Assembly (NCBI GenBank): GCA_029258725.1
Contig: JAPDKE010000013.1
Span: 1 to 64,000, forward strand
DNA: 64,000 nucleotides
Origin: a bacterium
GTDB taxonomy: Bacteria > Hydrothermota > UBA3072 > JAPDKE01
Direction: 5' to 3'
Part shown: one piece after another, positions 25,521-32,759 of the stretch
Layout of the letters: each line of letters opens with the position of its first letter
Position numbering within the stretch: the first letter of the stretch is position 1
Position numbers and translations under genes: made by a program
Notes under the pieces: model-generated
What the model saw: only the letters and a program-made list of their open reading frames with translations
Told to the model about the DNA's origin: nothing
The model's database searches: none

Positions 25521-26339
25521 ATGGGATTCTGGGAGAGAATGGCGAGGATTGACAGAAGGATAATCTATCTCTTCATCGCTGTTGTTGTCATTGTTCCCAT
25601 CCTCCTCCAGATCACACTGCCTGTAACCGTATCACCTCCCGTGAGGATGGCATATGAGACAATAGATGCACTTCCCGAAAGTTCCGTTGTTATGATTTCC
25701 ATAGACTACGATGCTGCCTCCATGCCAGAGTTGCAGCCCATGCTCAGGGCAATTTTGCATCACTGCTTTTCAAAGAATTTGAGGGTTCTCATGATTGCCC
25801 AGTGGGCGCTCGGTGTTCCCCTGGGTATAGAGGCTCTTGAATCGGTGGCAAAGGAGTACGGGAAAAAGTACGGGGTGGACTATGTCAATCTTGGATTCAG
25901 ACCGGGTGGTATGGCGCAGATGGTGGGTATGGGGAAAGAGATAAGGGACTACTTTTTAACGGACTACAGGGGAACACCCATAGACTCCCTTCCCATGATG
26001 AGACACATTCACAACTATCAGGACATAGCCTTGCTTGTCGGGCTTGAGGCTGGTGCAACGGGTGATATGTGGGTTATATATGTGGGTGGAAGATACAGGC
26101 AGGATATCATCCTTGGGGTTACTGCTGTTATTGCTCCTGATGCGTATCCCTATCTTCAGGCAGGGCAGATAAAGGGGCTTATAGGAGGACTGAAGGGTGC
26201 GAGTGAGTATGAGTATCTGGTTGGAAAGCCCGGGCTTGGAATGGCTGGAATGACTGCCCAGTCCTGTGCGCATATTCTCATAATCCTCTTCATAATCATA
26301 GGTAACATAGGATACTTCATGATGAGGAGGAGAAAGTGA
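25521..26339 (+). CDS. Cassette protein C2: bitopic protein with central alpha/beta domain, paralogue of C1
   Basis: The start is the ATG at 25521 behind AGGAGGAGCG; a frame extending to 25392 would overlap B2 by 120 bases and is rejected. 272 residues: N-terminal helix after FWERMARIDRRIIY, external domain (SSVVMISIDYDAASMPELQP, LRAILHHCFSKNLRVLMIA, YGVDYVNLGFRPGGMAQMVG, MMRHIHNYQDIALLVGLEAG, IGGLKGASEYEYLVG), C-terminal helix and RRRK tail. It is collinear with C1. The conserved DYD/DFD-x-STMPEL (here AASMPEL) segment and the paired histidine/cysteine in HHCF/RHCF are candidates for a functional site. Confidence 0.7.
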   Translation: MGFWERMARIDRRIIYLFIAVVVIVPILLQITLPVTVSPPVRMAYETIDALPESSVVMISIDYDAASMPELQPMLRAILHHCFSKNLRVLMIAQWALGVPLGIEALESVAKEYGKKYGVDYVNLGFRPGGMAQMVGMGKEIRDYFLTDYRGTPIDSLPMMRHIHNYQDIALLVGLEAGATGDMWVIYVGGRYRQDIILGVTAVIAPDAYPYLQAGQIKGLIGGLKGASEYEYLVGKPGLGMAGMTAQSCAHILIILFIIIGNIGYFMMRRRK

Positions 26340-26941
26340 TGGAGGTTCTTGGAGTATGGATAGCAGCGGGATTGACCCTGTGCATTTTCTCCTTCCTTTA
26401 CAGGGATAACCCATTCTATAAATTTGCGGAGCATCTCTATGTTGGATTTTCAGCAGGATACTGGCTTGTTTATACCTGGGAATACACAATAAAGGGAATG
26501 CTCATAGACCCTATAAGATTGCAGCATGCATATTCTGTTCTCATTCCTGGATTCTTTGGTGTTCTGATGCTTTCAAGATGGTTTCCCAGGATTGCATGGC
26601 TCAGCAGGATAAGTATATCATTTACGGTTGGAATAGGTGCTGGACTTGCATTAACAGGGCAGATTCATGGATTTATCCTTCCCCAGTTAAAGGCAACCCT
26701 TCTTCCACTCACATCCATAAATAACTTCCTTATAGTATTTGGTGTTATAACAACGCTCTTTTATTTCTTCTTCTCAAGGGAGAGGAAGGGTTTAACCCGT
26801 GTATTTGCAAGGATAGGGATTGTTTACATAATGGTTGCCTTTGGTGCGGCATTCGGATACACGGTCATGGCAAGAATTTCCCTGCTCATTGGAAGATTCC
26901 TCTTCCTCTTCAGGGACTGGCTGCATATAATAAAGGTATGA
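26336..26941 (+). CDS. Cassette protein D2: multi-spanning membrane protein, paralogue of D1
   Basis: 201 residues. GTG at 26336 overlapping the C2 stop, or the adjacent ATG at 26339, behind GGAGGAGAAA. It shares with D1 the ..IYSFLY/IFSFLYRDNPFYKFAEHLY segment and the C-terminal IVYIMVAFGAAFGYTVMARI, then SLLIGRFLFLFRDWLHIIK. It has about six helices. It ends the second cassette; the MNT gene starts within its stop codon. Confidence 0.7.
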   Translation: MMEVLGVWIAAGLTLCIFSFLYRDNPFYKFAEHLYVGFSAGYWLVYTWEYTIKGMLIDPIRLQHAYSVLIPGFFGVLMLSRWFPRIAWLSRISISFTVGIGAGLALTGQIHGFILPQLKATLLPLTSINNFLIVFGVITTLFYFFFSRERKGLTRVFARIGIVYIMVAFGAAFGYTVMARISLLIGRFLFLFRDWLHIIKV

Positions 26942-27279
26942 AGAACAGAACATCTTATCTTGATGAGATAATAAGAAAAAGAAAAGAAAGACTGGAAAAA
27001 GAGAGAAAAGAGATTCTTGAGAGGGTTAAAAATGCTCTTTTGAGGATAAGAGAGAAGTATGGGATAAAGGAGGCATACATCCTTGGTTCACTTGTAAGGA
27101 AAAATGCATGGGGGGAGAATTCCGATGTGGATGTTGCGGTGGGAGGCGCAAGCATGCACATTCTTTCCATAATGAAGGAGATAGAGGATGTCGTGAACAG
27201 GGAGGTGGATGTTGTGGACCTTGACGCTGTCCCTGTTCCTGATGGATTCAGAAGAAAGGGGTTGAGGGTATATGGATAA
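26938..27279 (+). CDS. mntA: MNT-type minimal nucleotidyltransferase (MntA-like antitoxin)
   Basis: 113 residues. A basic coiled-coil N-terminus (~10-35, IIRKRKERLEKERKEILERV) precedes a Pol-beta-type minimal nucleotidyltransferase: ILGSLVRKNAWGENSDVDVA supplies GS plus the two metal-binding Asp of DVD, and REVDVVDLD gives the third acidic residue. With the HEPN partner starting 8 bases before its stop, it forms the MNT/HEPN pair. In characterised pairs the MNT protein AMPylates the HEPN toxin's tyrosine and silences it. ATGA overlap with cassette gene D2 is unusual for a free-standing toxin-antitoxin locus. Confidence 0.8.
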   Translation: MKNRTSYLDEIIRKRKERLEKERKEILERVKNALLRIREKYGIKEAYILGSLVRKNAWGENSDVDVAVGGASMHILSIMKEIEDVVNREVDVVDLDAVPVPDGFRRKGLRVYG

Positions 27280-27718
27280 GAGAATTTTTGAGGCAGAGAT
27301 AAAGGACAGAATGGAGGTTGTGAAAAGGATTTATGAAAAGATAAAAAAGAGGAGGGAAAGTTTCAAGCACAGTGTTGAGGGAGTAGAGAGCATGGCACTT
27401 CAATTGCACAATCTTTATGGTGCCTATGAGGAGGTGATGAAACTTGTGGCAGAATATTTTGAGAATCAGATTGAACCTCCCATGTATCATAAAAATCTTC
27501 TGAGGAGGATGAAACTGGAGATAGAGGGAGTGAGACCTGCTTTGCTTTCTCAGGAGACCTTTTCCCTGCTTGATGAATTGAGAAGGTTCTACCACTTTCT
27601 CAGGCATGCCTACGGGGTGGAGTTACGTGCGGAGAAGGTTGAGGAGATGGTTGAGATAGCCATTAAGGTTGAGCCTTTGTTTTTAAAAGACCTGGAGCGT
27701 TTTATCTCCCTTCTATGA
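27272..27718 (+). CDS. hepT: HEPN-domain protein (HepT-like toxin)
   Basis: 148 residues, all helical. The HEPN signature R-x6-H-x-Y is present near residue 105 in RRFYHFLRHAYG, with Tyr in the position that MntA modifies in known systems and Arg/His forming the RNase site. Further helices: SVEGVESMALQLHNLYGAYE near the N-terminus and EVMKLVAEYFENQ. Together with the preceding MNT gene it makes a two-gene toxin-antitoxin-type module. The next gene (lipM-like) starts in its stop codon. Whether the RNase is active cannot be read from sequence. Confidence 0.8.
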   Translation: MDKRIFEAEIKDRMEVVKRIYEKIKKRRESFKHSVEGVESMALQLHNLYGAYEEVMKLVAEYFENQIEPPMYHKNLLRRMKLEIEGVRPALLSQETFSLLDELRRFYHFLRHAYGVELRAEKVEEMVEIAIKVEPLFLKDLERFISLL

Positions 27719-28449
27719 TTTACCTTTTAAAAACAGGTTTCAGGGACCCTTATGAAAACATGGCAATAGACGAGGCATTGATGGAGTTTGTGAAGAAAGA
27801 AGGAATACCTGTTTTGAGGTTTTTCAACTTCTCACCCCCCTCAACCACCATTGGATTTCACCAGCGAATAGAGGAATGGTTGCTTGAACTTGAAAAGAAG
27901 GGGGTTCCGTGGGTGAGGAGACCAACAGGCGGGAGGGCGGTATTCCATGATGGAGATTTAACCTATTCTCTCACGTTCCCTGAGGACCACGAAATCTTCG
28001 GGGGTTCTGTTCCCGTATCCTTTATGAAAATCTCCCAGGGATTTAAAAGAGGATTTGAACTTGCAGGAATAAGGGTTGAACTTGAAAGTAAAAAGGGAAT
28101 AAAGGGGACAGGATTCTGTTTCAGTGCAACATCCCTTTACGAGTTCACAATAAACGGAAAAAAAATCATGGGAAGTGCGCAGGTGAGGAGGGATGGGGTT
28201 GTTTTGCAGCAGGGAACGGTAGTTATCAGGTACCCTTCCCCTCCATTCCCCCATGTTCCGGGAATGGGAGCGATAGAGGACGTAAAAGAAATTTCCCTTG
28301 AGGAATTGCAGGATAAAATGGTTCAGGGATTTCAGGAAGTTTACGGGATTGAATTCAAACCCCTTTCTTTGTCTTCACTTCCCCCTGTTCCTGTTGAAAA
28401 GTATCGCTCAAGGGAGTGGAACTGGAAAGAATCACGGCCCCGGCAATGA
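27715..28449 (+). CDS. lipM: LipM-like octanoyl/lipoate transferase (BPL/LplA superfamily)
   Basis: Transfers octanoate or lipoate to lipoyl domains. Features: DPYENMAIDEALMEF at the N-terminus, PSTTIGFHQ, WVRRPTGGRAVFHDGDLTYS (the RRxxGGxAVxHD acyl-AMP/acyl site), then GFCFSATSLYEFTINGKKIM followed by GSAQVRRDG, where the cysteine sits as in LipM octanoyltransferases and the lysine as in the whole family. It ends in EKYRSREWN, typical of the family. Cysteine at this position favours LipM over LplA (inference). Its last 95 bases overlap the convergent mnmA. Confidence 0.82.
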   Translation: MIYLLKTGFRDPYENMAIDEALMEFVKKEGIPVLRFFNFSPPSTTIGFHQRIEEWLLELEKKGVPWVRRPTGGRAVFHDGDLTYSLTFPEDHEIFGGSVPVSFMKISQGFKRGFELAGIRVELESKKGIKGTGFCFSATSLYEFTINGKKIMGSAQVRRDGVVLQQGTVVIRYPSPPFPHVPGMGAIEDVKEISLEELQDKMVQGFQEVYGIEFKPLSLSSLPPVPVEKYRSREWNWKESRPRQ

Positions 28450-29395
28450 GTTTTTCTCCATCGTAAAATGCTGCAATCTGTCCGGGTGTAACCGCCCATA
28501 CGGGTTCCTCAAATTCAACCTTCCTCTTTTCCCAGTCTATTTTTCCCCTCACAGGAGGTGACCGGTATCTTACCTGGATTAAAAGAGAGGAGGGGGGATT
28601 TTCACAGAATAGATTTGGTTCATTAAACTCAAGCCCTTTGGAATAAACCTCCTCCCTTTCTCCCACCCAAACATTTTCCTTTTCTATTTTCACAACATAA
28701 AGGGGTCTTTTGTGTGCTATCCCGATAGCCCTTCTCTGTCCTATGGTGTATCTGAAAATTCCCTTATGCCTCTTTATCTTCCTTCCCTTCCATATTATCC
28801 ATCCTGTTCCCTTTATCCCCCTTTCCTCAAAAAATTCCCCCACCCTTTTCCCTTCAAGGAAACAGACATCATGGCTTTCCTTTTCGTGCATGGGTAAAAA
28901 GGAGGGGAAATTTTTCCTCACCTCCTCTTTTGAATAATCGCCGAGGGGGAATAGAATGTGGGAGAGGTTTTCTTTTTTTACAAGAGAAAGAAAATAACTC
29001 TGGTCTTTCCATCCATCCCTTCCCCGGTAAATAAAATCCCCTTTCTTTCTCACGTAATGTCCGGTTGAAACAAAAGAAAATCCATGAGTTTTTGCATACT
29101 CCACAAGGTACCCGAACTTTATCTCTCTGTTGCAAAGGGCACATGGATTTGGTGTGAGACCACGTGTGTAGAATTCAATAAAGGGTTTTATAACCCGTTC
29201 CTCAAAAAGGTCTTTTAAATCAAGGATTCTCAGGGGGAGGTTCAGTTCCTTTGCAGCCCTTTCCGCCCACTCAACCCCTTTTTCATGAAATGGGGAGAGG
29301 ATGTAGTAAAGGAGTGTAACCTCGTATTTCTCACGCAGTAAAAAAGCAGCCCAGGTTGAGTCTATCCCTCCGCTGAACTGGTGAAGGATTTTCAT
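28355..29395 (-). CDS. mnmA: tRNA-specific 2-thiouridylase MnmA
   Basis: Thiolates U34 of Lys, Glu and Gln tRNAs. Features in order: PP-loop HQFSGGIDSTWAAFLL (usually SGGVDSS), TPNPCALCNREIKFGYL with the first catalytic cysteine, TGHYV, KDQSYFLSLV, SHDVCFLEG with the second catalytic cysteine, YTIGQRRAIGIAHKRPLYVV, and a C-terminal beta-barrel (VWAVTPGQIAAFYDGEKL). 346 residues; family homology ends at AGAVI and a ~24-residue tail runs on inside the 3' end of the lipM-like gene. ATGA overlap with nadA. Confidence 0.92.
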   Translation of the reverse strand: MKILHQFSGGIDSTWAAFLLREKYEVTLLYYILSPFHEKGVEWAERAAKELNLPLRILDLKDLFEERVIKPFIEFYTRGLTPNPCALCNREIKFGYLVEYAKTHGFSFVSTGHYVRKKGDFIYRGRDGWKDQSYFLSLVKKENLSHILFPLGDYSKEEVRKNFPSFLPMHEKESHDVCFLEGKRVGEFFEERGIKGTGWIIWKGRKIKRHKGIFRYTIGQRRAIGIAHKRPLYVVKIEKENVWVGEREEVYSKGLEFNEPNLFCENPPSSLLIQVRYRSPPVRGKIDWEKRKVEFEEPVWAVTPGQIAAFYDGEKLIAGAVILSSSTPLSDTFQQEQGEVKTKKGV

Positions 29396-30285
29396 CCTAT
29401 CTCAACCATCCGCTCTATGGACTCCCGGGCGTCCTTTATTATCTCAGGAGGAAGTTCAATCTTATGCTTCATATCCCTCAGTGCCTCATACACGCTTTCT
29501 AAGGTTATTGATTTCATTCCGTCGCATATCTTTGGTTCTCCAAGGGAATAGAACTTTTTACCGGGAAATTCCCTTTTCAATCTCTCTATCAACCCGCATT
29601 CCGTCCCTATAACAAACTCATCTCTTTCTGATTCCCTGACCCTTTTCACCATCCCGTTGGTGCTCAATACATAATCCGCAAGCTCAACCACCTCGGGATT
29701 GCACTCAGGATGCACGAGTATTTCGGCATCTGGATGTTTTTCCCTTGCCTCAAGCACTTCCTCTCTCGTGAACTTCCTGTGGACATAGCAGTATCCTGGC
29801 CAGAGAATTACTCTTTTGTTTACGTGTTTTGACACCCAGTCCCCAAGATTTATGTCCGGAGCAAATATTATTTCTTTCTGTGAAAGGGAATTTACAACCT
29901 TTTCTGCATTTGCAGATGTGCAGCATATATCACACGCAGCCTTTGTCTCTGCGTTTGTGTTTACATAGCATACAATCGGGTCCTCAGGGAATCTCTCTTT
30001 TATCTTTCTTAAATCCTCTCCTGTCACCATGTCTGCCATGGGGCATACTGCGTTTAAGGATGGTAAAAGAACGGTTTTTTCAGGGGAGAGTATTTTTGCC
30101 GTCTCTGCCATAAATCTCACACCGCAGAAGACAATAACCCTTTCCTTCACCTCCATTGCCTTTCTGGAAAGGTCAAGGGAATCTCCGAGAAAGTCTGCTA
30201 TCTCCTGAACCTCGGGTATCTGGTAGTTGTGGGCAAGGATTATGGCATCCCTTTCCTTTTTCAGTCTGAGTATCTCCTCTTTCAT
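29392..30285 (-). CDS. nadA: Quinolinate synthase NadA
   Basis: Condenses iminoaspartate with dihydroxyacetone phosphate in NAD synthesis, using a [4Fe-4S] cluster. The three cluster cysteines are visible: NAVCPMADMV, HPECNPEVVELADYV and EPKICDGMKSITL (often CxNMK). AIILAHNYQIPEVQEIADFL and DSLDLSRKAM mark the N-terminal domain; CYVNTNAETKAACDICCTSA and APDINLGDWVSKHV the middle. 297 residues, normal for the compact form. nadB and nadC are not in the window. It is in an operon with the PEGA kinase and mnmA. Confidence 0.95.
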   Translation of the reverse strand: MKEEILRLKKERDAIILAHNYQIPEVQEIADFLGDSLDLSRKAMEVKERVIVFCGVRFMAETAKILSPEKTVLLPSLNAVCPMADMVTGEDLRKIKERFPEDPIVCYVNTNAETKAACDICCTSANAEKVVNSLSQKEIIFAPDINLGDWVSKHVNKRVILWPGYCYVHRKFTREEVLEAREKHPDAEILVHPECNPEVVELADYVLSTNGMVKRVRESERDEFVIGTECGLIERLKREFPGKKFYSLGEPKICDGMKSITLESVYEALRDMKHKIELPPEIIKDARESIERMVEIG

Positions 30286-30947
30286 TCCTTACCTCCGGTT
30301 AAAAGGTCAAACGCGTTGTACATCCAGAAAAGTAAAACAAGGTCAAAGAAAAACCTGCGCGTTTTGTAGGAGTAGTTGTAGTAATTGTAATATCTAATGA
30401 CCTCCTCAGGGTCTTTTTTGGAAAGGTAAAGGTTGTGTGTGTAGAGATAGAGCAGGTGAGAAAGCGCAAGCCCCCCTGCACTTATCACCGCACCGGTTCT
30501 CAAAAACTCTCCCCTCTTTTTATTCCCGTAGTTTTTCTGGTATCTTCCAGGAATGAGGTAGTCCTTCCAGGAGGGAGGGGGTATGGGTTCTTTTTCCTCT
30601 TTTTCCTTTAAAGAGGCAAAATATTCCTTCTGTGCTTCCCTGAATACCTGAATTATCTTTGGGGATACAAAGTCCGGGTCAAGGTAGTAATCGGGTGCCA
30701 TGGAGAGAATCTGCAGGAAAACGTCTTTTGCTTCTTCGTTTCTTTCAAGGGCAACAAGGGAAAAAGCAAGGTAGGTTCTTATCGGAATTTCTTCACCCTT
30801 ATCGTAATCCCTATCAAAAAGTGCCCTTCTTGCAAGGGTTACAACCTTACCATACTCTCCCCTGTCGTAGAGAAGGATTATTTTCTTCAATGCCTCAGAA
30901 GGAAAAAGAAAGAGGGGTATCAGTAAAAGGAGTGGTGTTTTTCTAAT
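30282..30947 (-). CDS. Small exported TPR-like protein with C-terminal hydrophobic segments; likely ATT start
   Basis: Function not recognised. A TTG at 30890 would start the protein at LKKIILLYDRGEYGKVV, but the frame stays open 19 codons further upstream and encodes RKTPLLLLIPLFLFPSEA, a clear signal peptide. No ATG, GTG or TTG lies between the upstream in-frame stop and this stretch; the best candidate is ATT at 30947, directly behind GGGGGAGGAG (a CTG nearer the middle is the alternative). Residues after the signal form a TPR-like helical pair (YLAFSLVALERNEEAKDVFL), then a Pro-rich linker and two hydrophobic segments (TGAVISAGGLALSHLLYLY; FFFDLVLLFWMYNAFDLL). It overlaps the kinase gene by 28 bases. 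Confidence 0.6.
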   Translation of the reverse strand: MRKTPLLLLIPLFLFPSEALKKIILLYDRGEYGKVVTLARRALFDRDYDKGEEIPIRTYLAFSLVALERNEEAKDVFLQILSMAPDYYLDPDFVSPKIIQVFREAQKEYFASLKEKEEKEPIPPPSWKDYLIPGRYQKNYGNKKRGEFLRTGAVISAGGLALSHLLYLYTHNLYLSKKDPEEVIRYYNYYNYSYKTRRFFFDLVLLFWMYNAFDLLTGGKE

Positions 30948-32398
30948 CTCCTCCCCCTTTCTATCTCTATCTCCTCCTTATAGGTTCCGTATTTAGGATG
31001 TTTCAGTTCAAGTGTGTGTTTTCCCGGTTCAAGCGGTATCTTTCCCATGGGTGTAACCCCTATTTTTTCCCCGTCTATATAAACCTCTGCCCAGGGTTTC
31101 ACCTTTACTATAAGATAACCATATTTTTCCGGAAGGTCAACCGAAAGAAGAAGTGTGTCGTTCTTTTTTATTTCCACTGTTTCCGTAACTGCCTCTCTTG
31201 ATGGATTTTCAAATCTTATTATGTGTTTTCCCTCTTTCAGTTTGAAAGGCTCACCAAAGGGAGTTTCCCCCGCCTTTTTCCCGTCTATGAAAACGTATGC
31301 CCAGGGGGTTGATGTGATTTTGAGCCATCCGTATCCCGGGGGTGTGGGCTGGGGTTTTTTTTCTTCTTCCGGAGGCGGGGGTGGTTGCACGGGCTTTGAT
31401 GGCTTTTCTATTTTTCTCTCAATGCGTGGAGGTGGAGGAGGTTTGGCTTCAGGAATTTCAATTTCTTTTCCCTTCCATTCCCAGAGAATAACACTCAAAA
31501 GAAGTAAGGTAAGAAGGACAAGGGTTCTTATCTCCTTTTTTCTTTCAGCAGGGACTTCAGGAAGAGGGAGAGTCGGATCTTTCAGCCAGTGGATGAACTC
31601 CCTTTTTCCGATGGAGAGATACCTTTTGATGTCCTCATCTATCTCTTCACAGGATTGGTATCTGTCCTTTGGATTTTTTGCAATGAGTTTCATTATTATC
31701 CTTTCAATCCCTTCGGGGATTTTCACGAGCTGGGAGGGAGGGGGAATTTTGCCGTAAAGAATTTTGTTTATTGTTTCGTATGGGGTCCTTCCCCTTGTTG
31801 GCACTTCTCCTGTTACCATCTCATACAGCATTATTCCGAGGGCAAAGTAATCGGATTTCTCGCTGTATTTTTTTCCCGAGAGAACCTCAGGGGCTATGTA
31901 TTCTGGTGTTCCAACATACATTCCGGGTTCTGTGACTCTCGGATATGCCTCACCAAATGCAAGTCCGAAATCCGCAATTTTTATCTCCCCTTTTTCCGAG
32001 ATCATTATGTTTTCAGGTTTTACATCCCTGTGAATTATTCCTTTTGCATGTGCGTATTTTATTCCTGAGAGGATTTCCTTCATTATGTAGAGTGCAGCAG
32101 GAACGGGTATTCTTTCCCTTTCTTTTATTATCTCCCTCAGGGTTTTTCCCTCAATGTATTCAAGAACTATGAATGCCTCTTCTCCTTTTCTTTCGTAATG
32201 CAGGAATTTTATAATGTTTGGATGGTTCAGGGTTTTGAGTATTTCCGCCTCTCTTTCAAATCTTATGAGGAAGTCCGCGTCTCCTGCGAGGTGGGGATGG
32301 AGTTTTTTTATAACCACGCGCTTTCCTCCCCACTCTCCGAGGTAAACCGTTGCCATCCCTCCCACTGCTATTTTTTCTTTTATAATAATTTCCTTCAT
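30920..32398 (-). CDS. Membrane Ser/Thr protein kinase (Hanks type) with two PEGA domains
   Basis: 492 residues. The kinase domain (~1-265) has a glycine loop IAVGGMATVYLG, VVIKKLH lysine, LEYIEGKTL hinge, IIHRDVKPENIMI catalytic loop, IADFGLAFG, and GTPEYIAPEVLSGKKYSEKS (activation segment and APE). One transmembrane helix follows (~288-306, LVLLTLLLLSVILW), then a Pro-rich linker (~315-360) and two PEGA repeats outside the membrane (GWLKITSTPWAYVFIDGKKA; GYLIVKVKPWAEVYIDGEKI). This is the layout of bacterial PknB-like receptors with envelope-binding PEGA domains. The small exported protein encoded next is a candidate partner. No spaced Shine-Dalgarno sequence; leaderless promoter. Confidence 0.9.
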   Translation of the reverse strand: MKEIIIKEKIAVGGMATVYLGEWGGKRVVIKKLHPHLAGDADFLIRFEREAEILKTLNHPNIIKFLHYERKGEEAFIVLEYIEGKTLREIIKERERIPVPAALYIMKEILSGIKYAHAKGIIHRDVKPENIMISEKGEIKIADFGLAFGEAYPRVTEPGMYVGTPEYIAPEVLSGKKYSEKSDYFALGIMLYEMVTGEVPTRGRTPYETINKILYGKIPPPSQLVKIPEGIERIIMKLIAKNPKDRYQSCEEIDEDIKRYLSIGKREFIHWLKDPTLPLPEVPAERKKEIRTLVLLTLLLLSVILWEWKGKEIEIPEAKPPPPPRIERKIEKPSKPVQPPPPPEEEKKPQPTPPGYGWLKITSTPWAYVFIDGKKAGETPFGEPFKLKEGKHIIRFENPSREAVTETVEIKKNDTLLLSVDLPEKYGYLIVKVKPWAEVYIDGEKIGVTPMGKIPLEPGKHTLELKHPKYGTYKEEIEIERGRRLEKHHSFY

Positions 32399-32405
32399 CT
32401 TAAAA

Positions 32406-32435
32406 ATTTTACACCAGATTAATATGCCATGTCAA
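32406..32435 (-). promoter_or_regulatory. Sigma70-type promoter of the PEGA kinase operon, predicted leaderless
   Basis: On the minus strand, TTGACA (32435-32430), 18-base spacer, TAAAAT (32411-32406), then seven bases (TTTTAAG) before the ATG at 32398. The -35 lies just past the stop codon of the 29-codon ORF. The -10 region contains GGTGTAAAA, the half-site also found in the palindrome at 53995-54014. Confidence 0.6.
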
Positions 32436-32439
32436 CCAG

Positions 32440-32529
32440 TTATGGTTTTTGATTAATTGAACGGCTCTTTGTCAAGAATATCTGATTGATTTTTGAAAGG
32501 CTGTTTTTAACGAGGTTTTTGATTTTCAT
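32440..32529 (-). CDS. Small ORF (29 codons) upstream of the PEGA kinase
   Basis: ATG at 32529 follows AAAAAAAAGGAGGTGCGC, one of the strongest ribosome binding sites in the window, and runs 29 codons to TAA at 32440. The peptide is short, basic and Ser/Asn-rich (it begins MKIKNLVKNSLSK). In the same frame the ORF could start earlier (ATG near 32571, 44 residues; MLGRGDHEF..). It lies between a possible structured leader and the kinase promoter. It may be a real small protein or a leader peptide. No homologue is recognised. Confidence 0.45.
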   Translation of the reverse strand: MKIKNLVKNSLSKINQIFLTKSRSINQKP

Positions 32530-32648
32530 GCGCACCTCCTTTTTTTTGAACTCATGGTCCCCACGACCAAGCATTTTGAGGATGAACCCCTTCCATAAAG
32601 CCCCATAACCTGGATAACCCCGGATATTTAACAGAGATTCTTATTATA
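32530..32648 (-). promoter_or_regulatory. Possible promoter and ~107-base structured leader before the 29-codon ORF
   Basis: Minus strand: TTTCCA (32670-32665), 16-base spacer, TATAAT (32648-32643) give a likely start near 32636. The leader has short repeats GGGGTTATCC, GGTTATGGGG and GGGGTTCATCC, and a hairpin TGGTC-GTGGG-GACCA shortly before the Shine-Dalgarno sequence. It does not match a riboswitch class that I know. Together with 32687-32709 this is all I can make of the 361-base gap between 32398 and 32760. Confidence 0.3.
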
Positions 32649-32686
32649 TACACCCGAGGTATTTTGGAAAAACTCAAGCACACCTC

Positions 32687-32709
32687 AAAGGGGTTATCTC
32701 AGCCCCTTT
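32687..32709. repeat. Inverted repeat in the 32.4-32.8 kb gap
   Basis: AAAGGGG (32687-32693) and CCCCTTT (32703-32709) pair around nine bases. Neither strand has a T-run after it, so it is a poor terminator. A second short palindrome, ACTCCCCGGGAGT (32738-32750), lies next to the stop of the TPR gene. Either may end or process the message from the 45067-32760 operon. Confidence 0.35.
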
Positions 32710-32759
32710 CAAGAATCCGGGATAAATTATTTTTATAACTCCCCGGGAGTATTTTCTGA

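Noticed and set aside
31155-31757. Open frame of 200 codons on the plus strand opposite the PEGA kinase
   Set aside because: Mirror of the Pro-rich linker and kinase codons; low-complexity Ser/Gly/Phe product, no start signal.
32530-32636. Known riboswitch (c-di-GMP-I, glycine, SAM, TPP, fluoride) upstream of the kinase
   Set aside because: None of the conserved cores of these classes can be matched to the leader sequence by eye.
32687-32750. Rho-independent terminator for the partner-switching operon
   Set aside because: Two inverted repeats are present but neither is followed by a T-run on the minus strand, so listed only as repeats.
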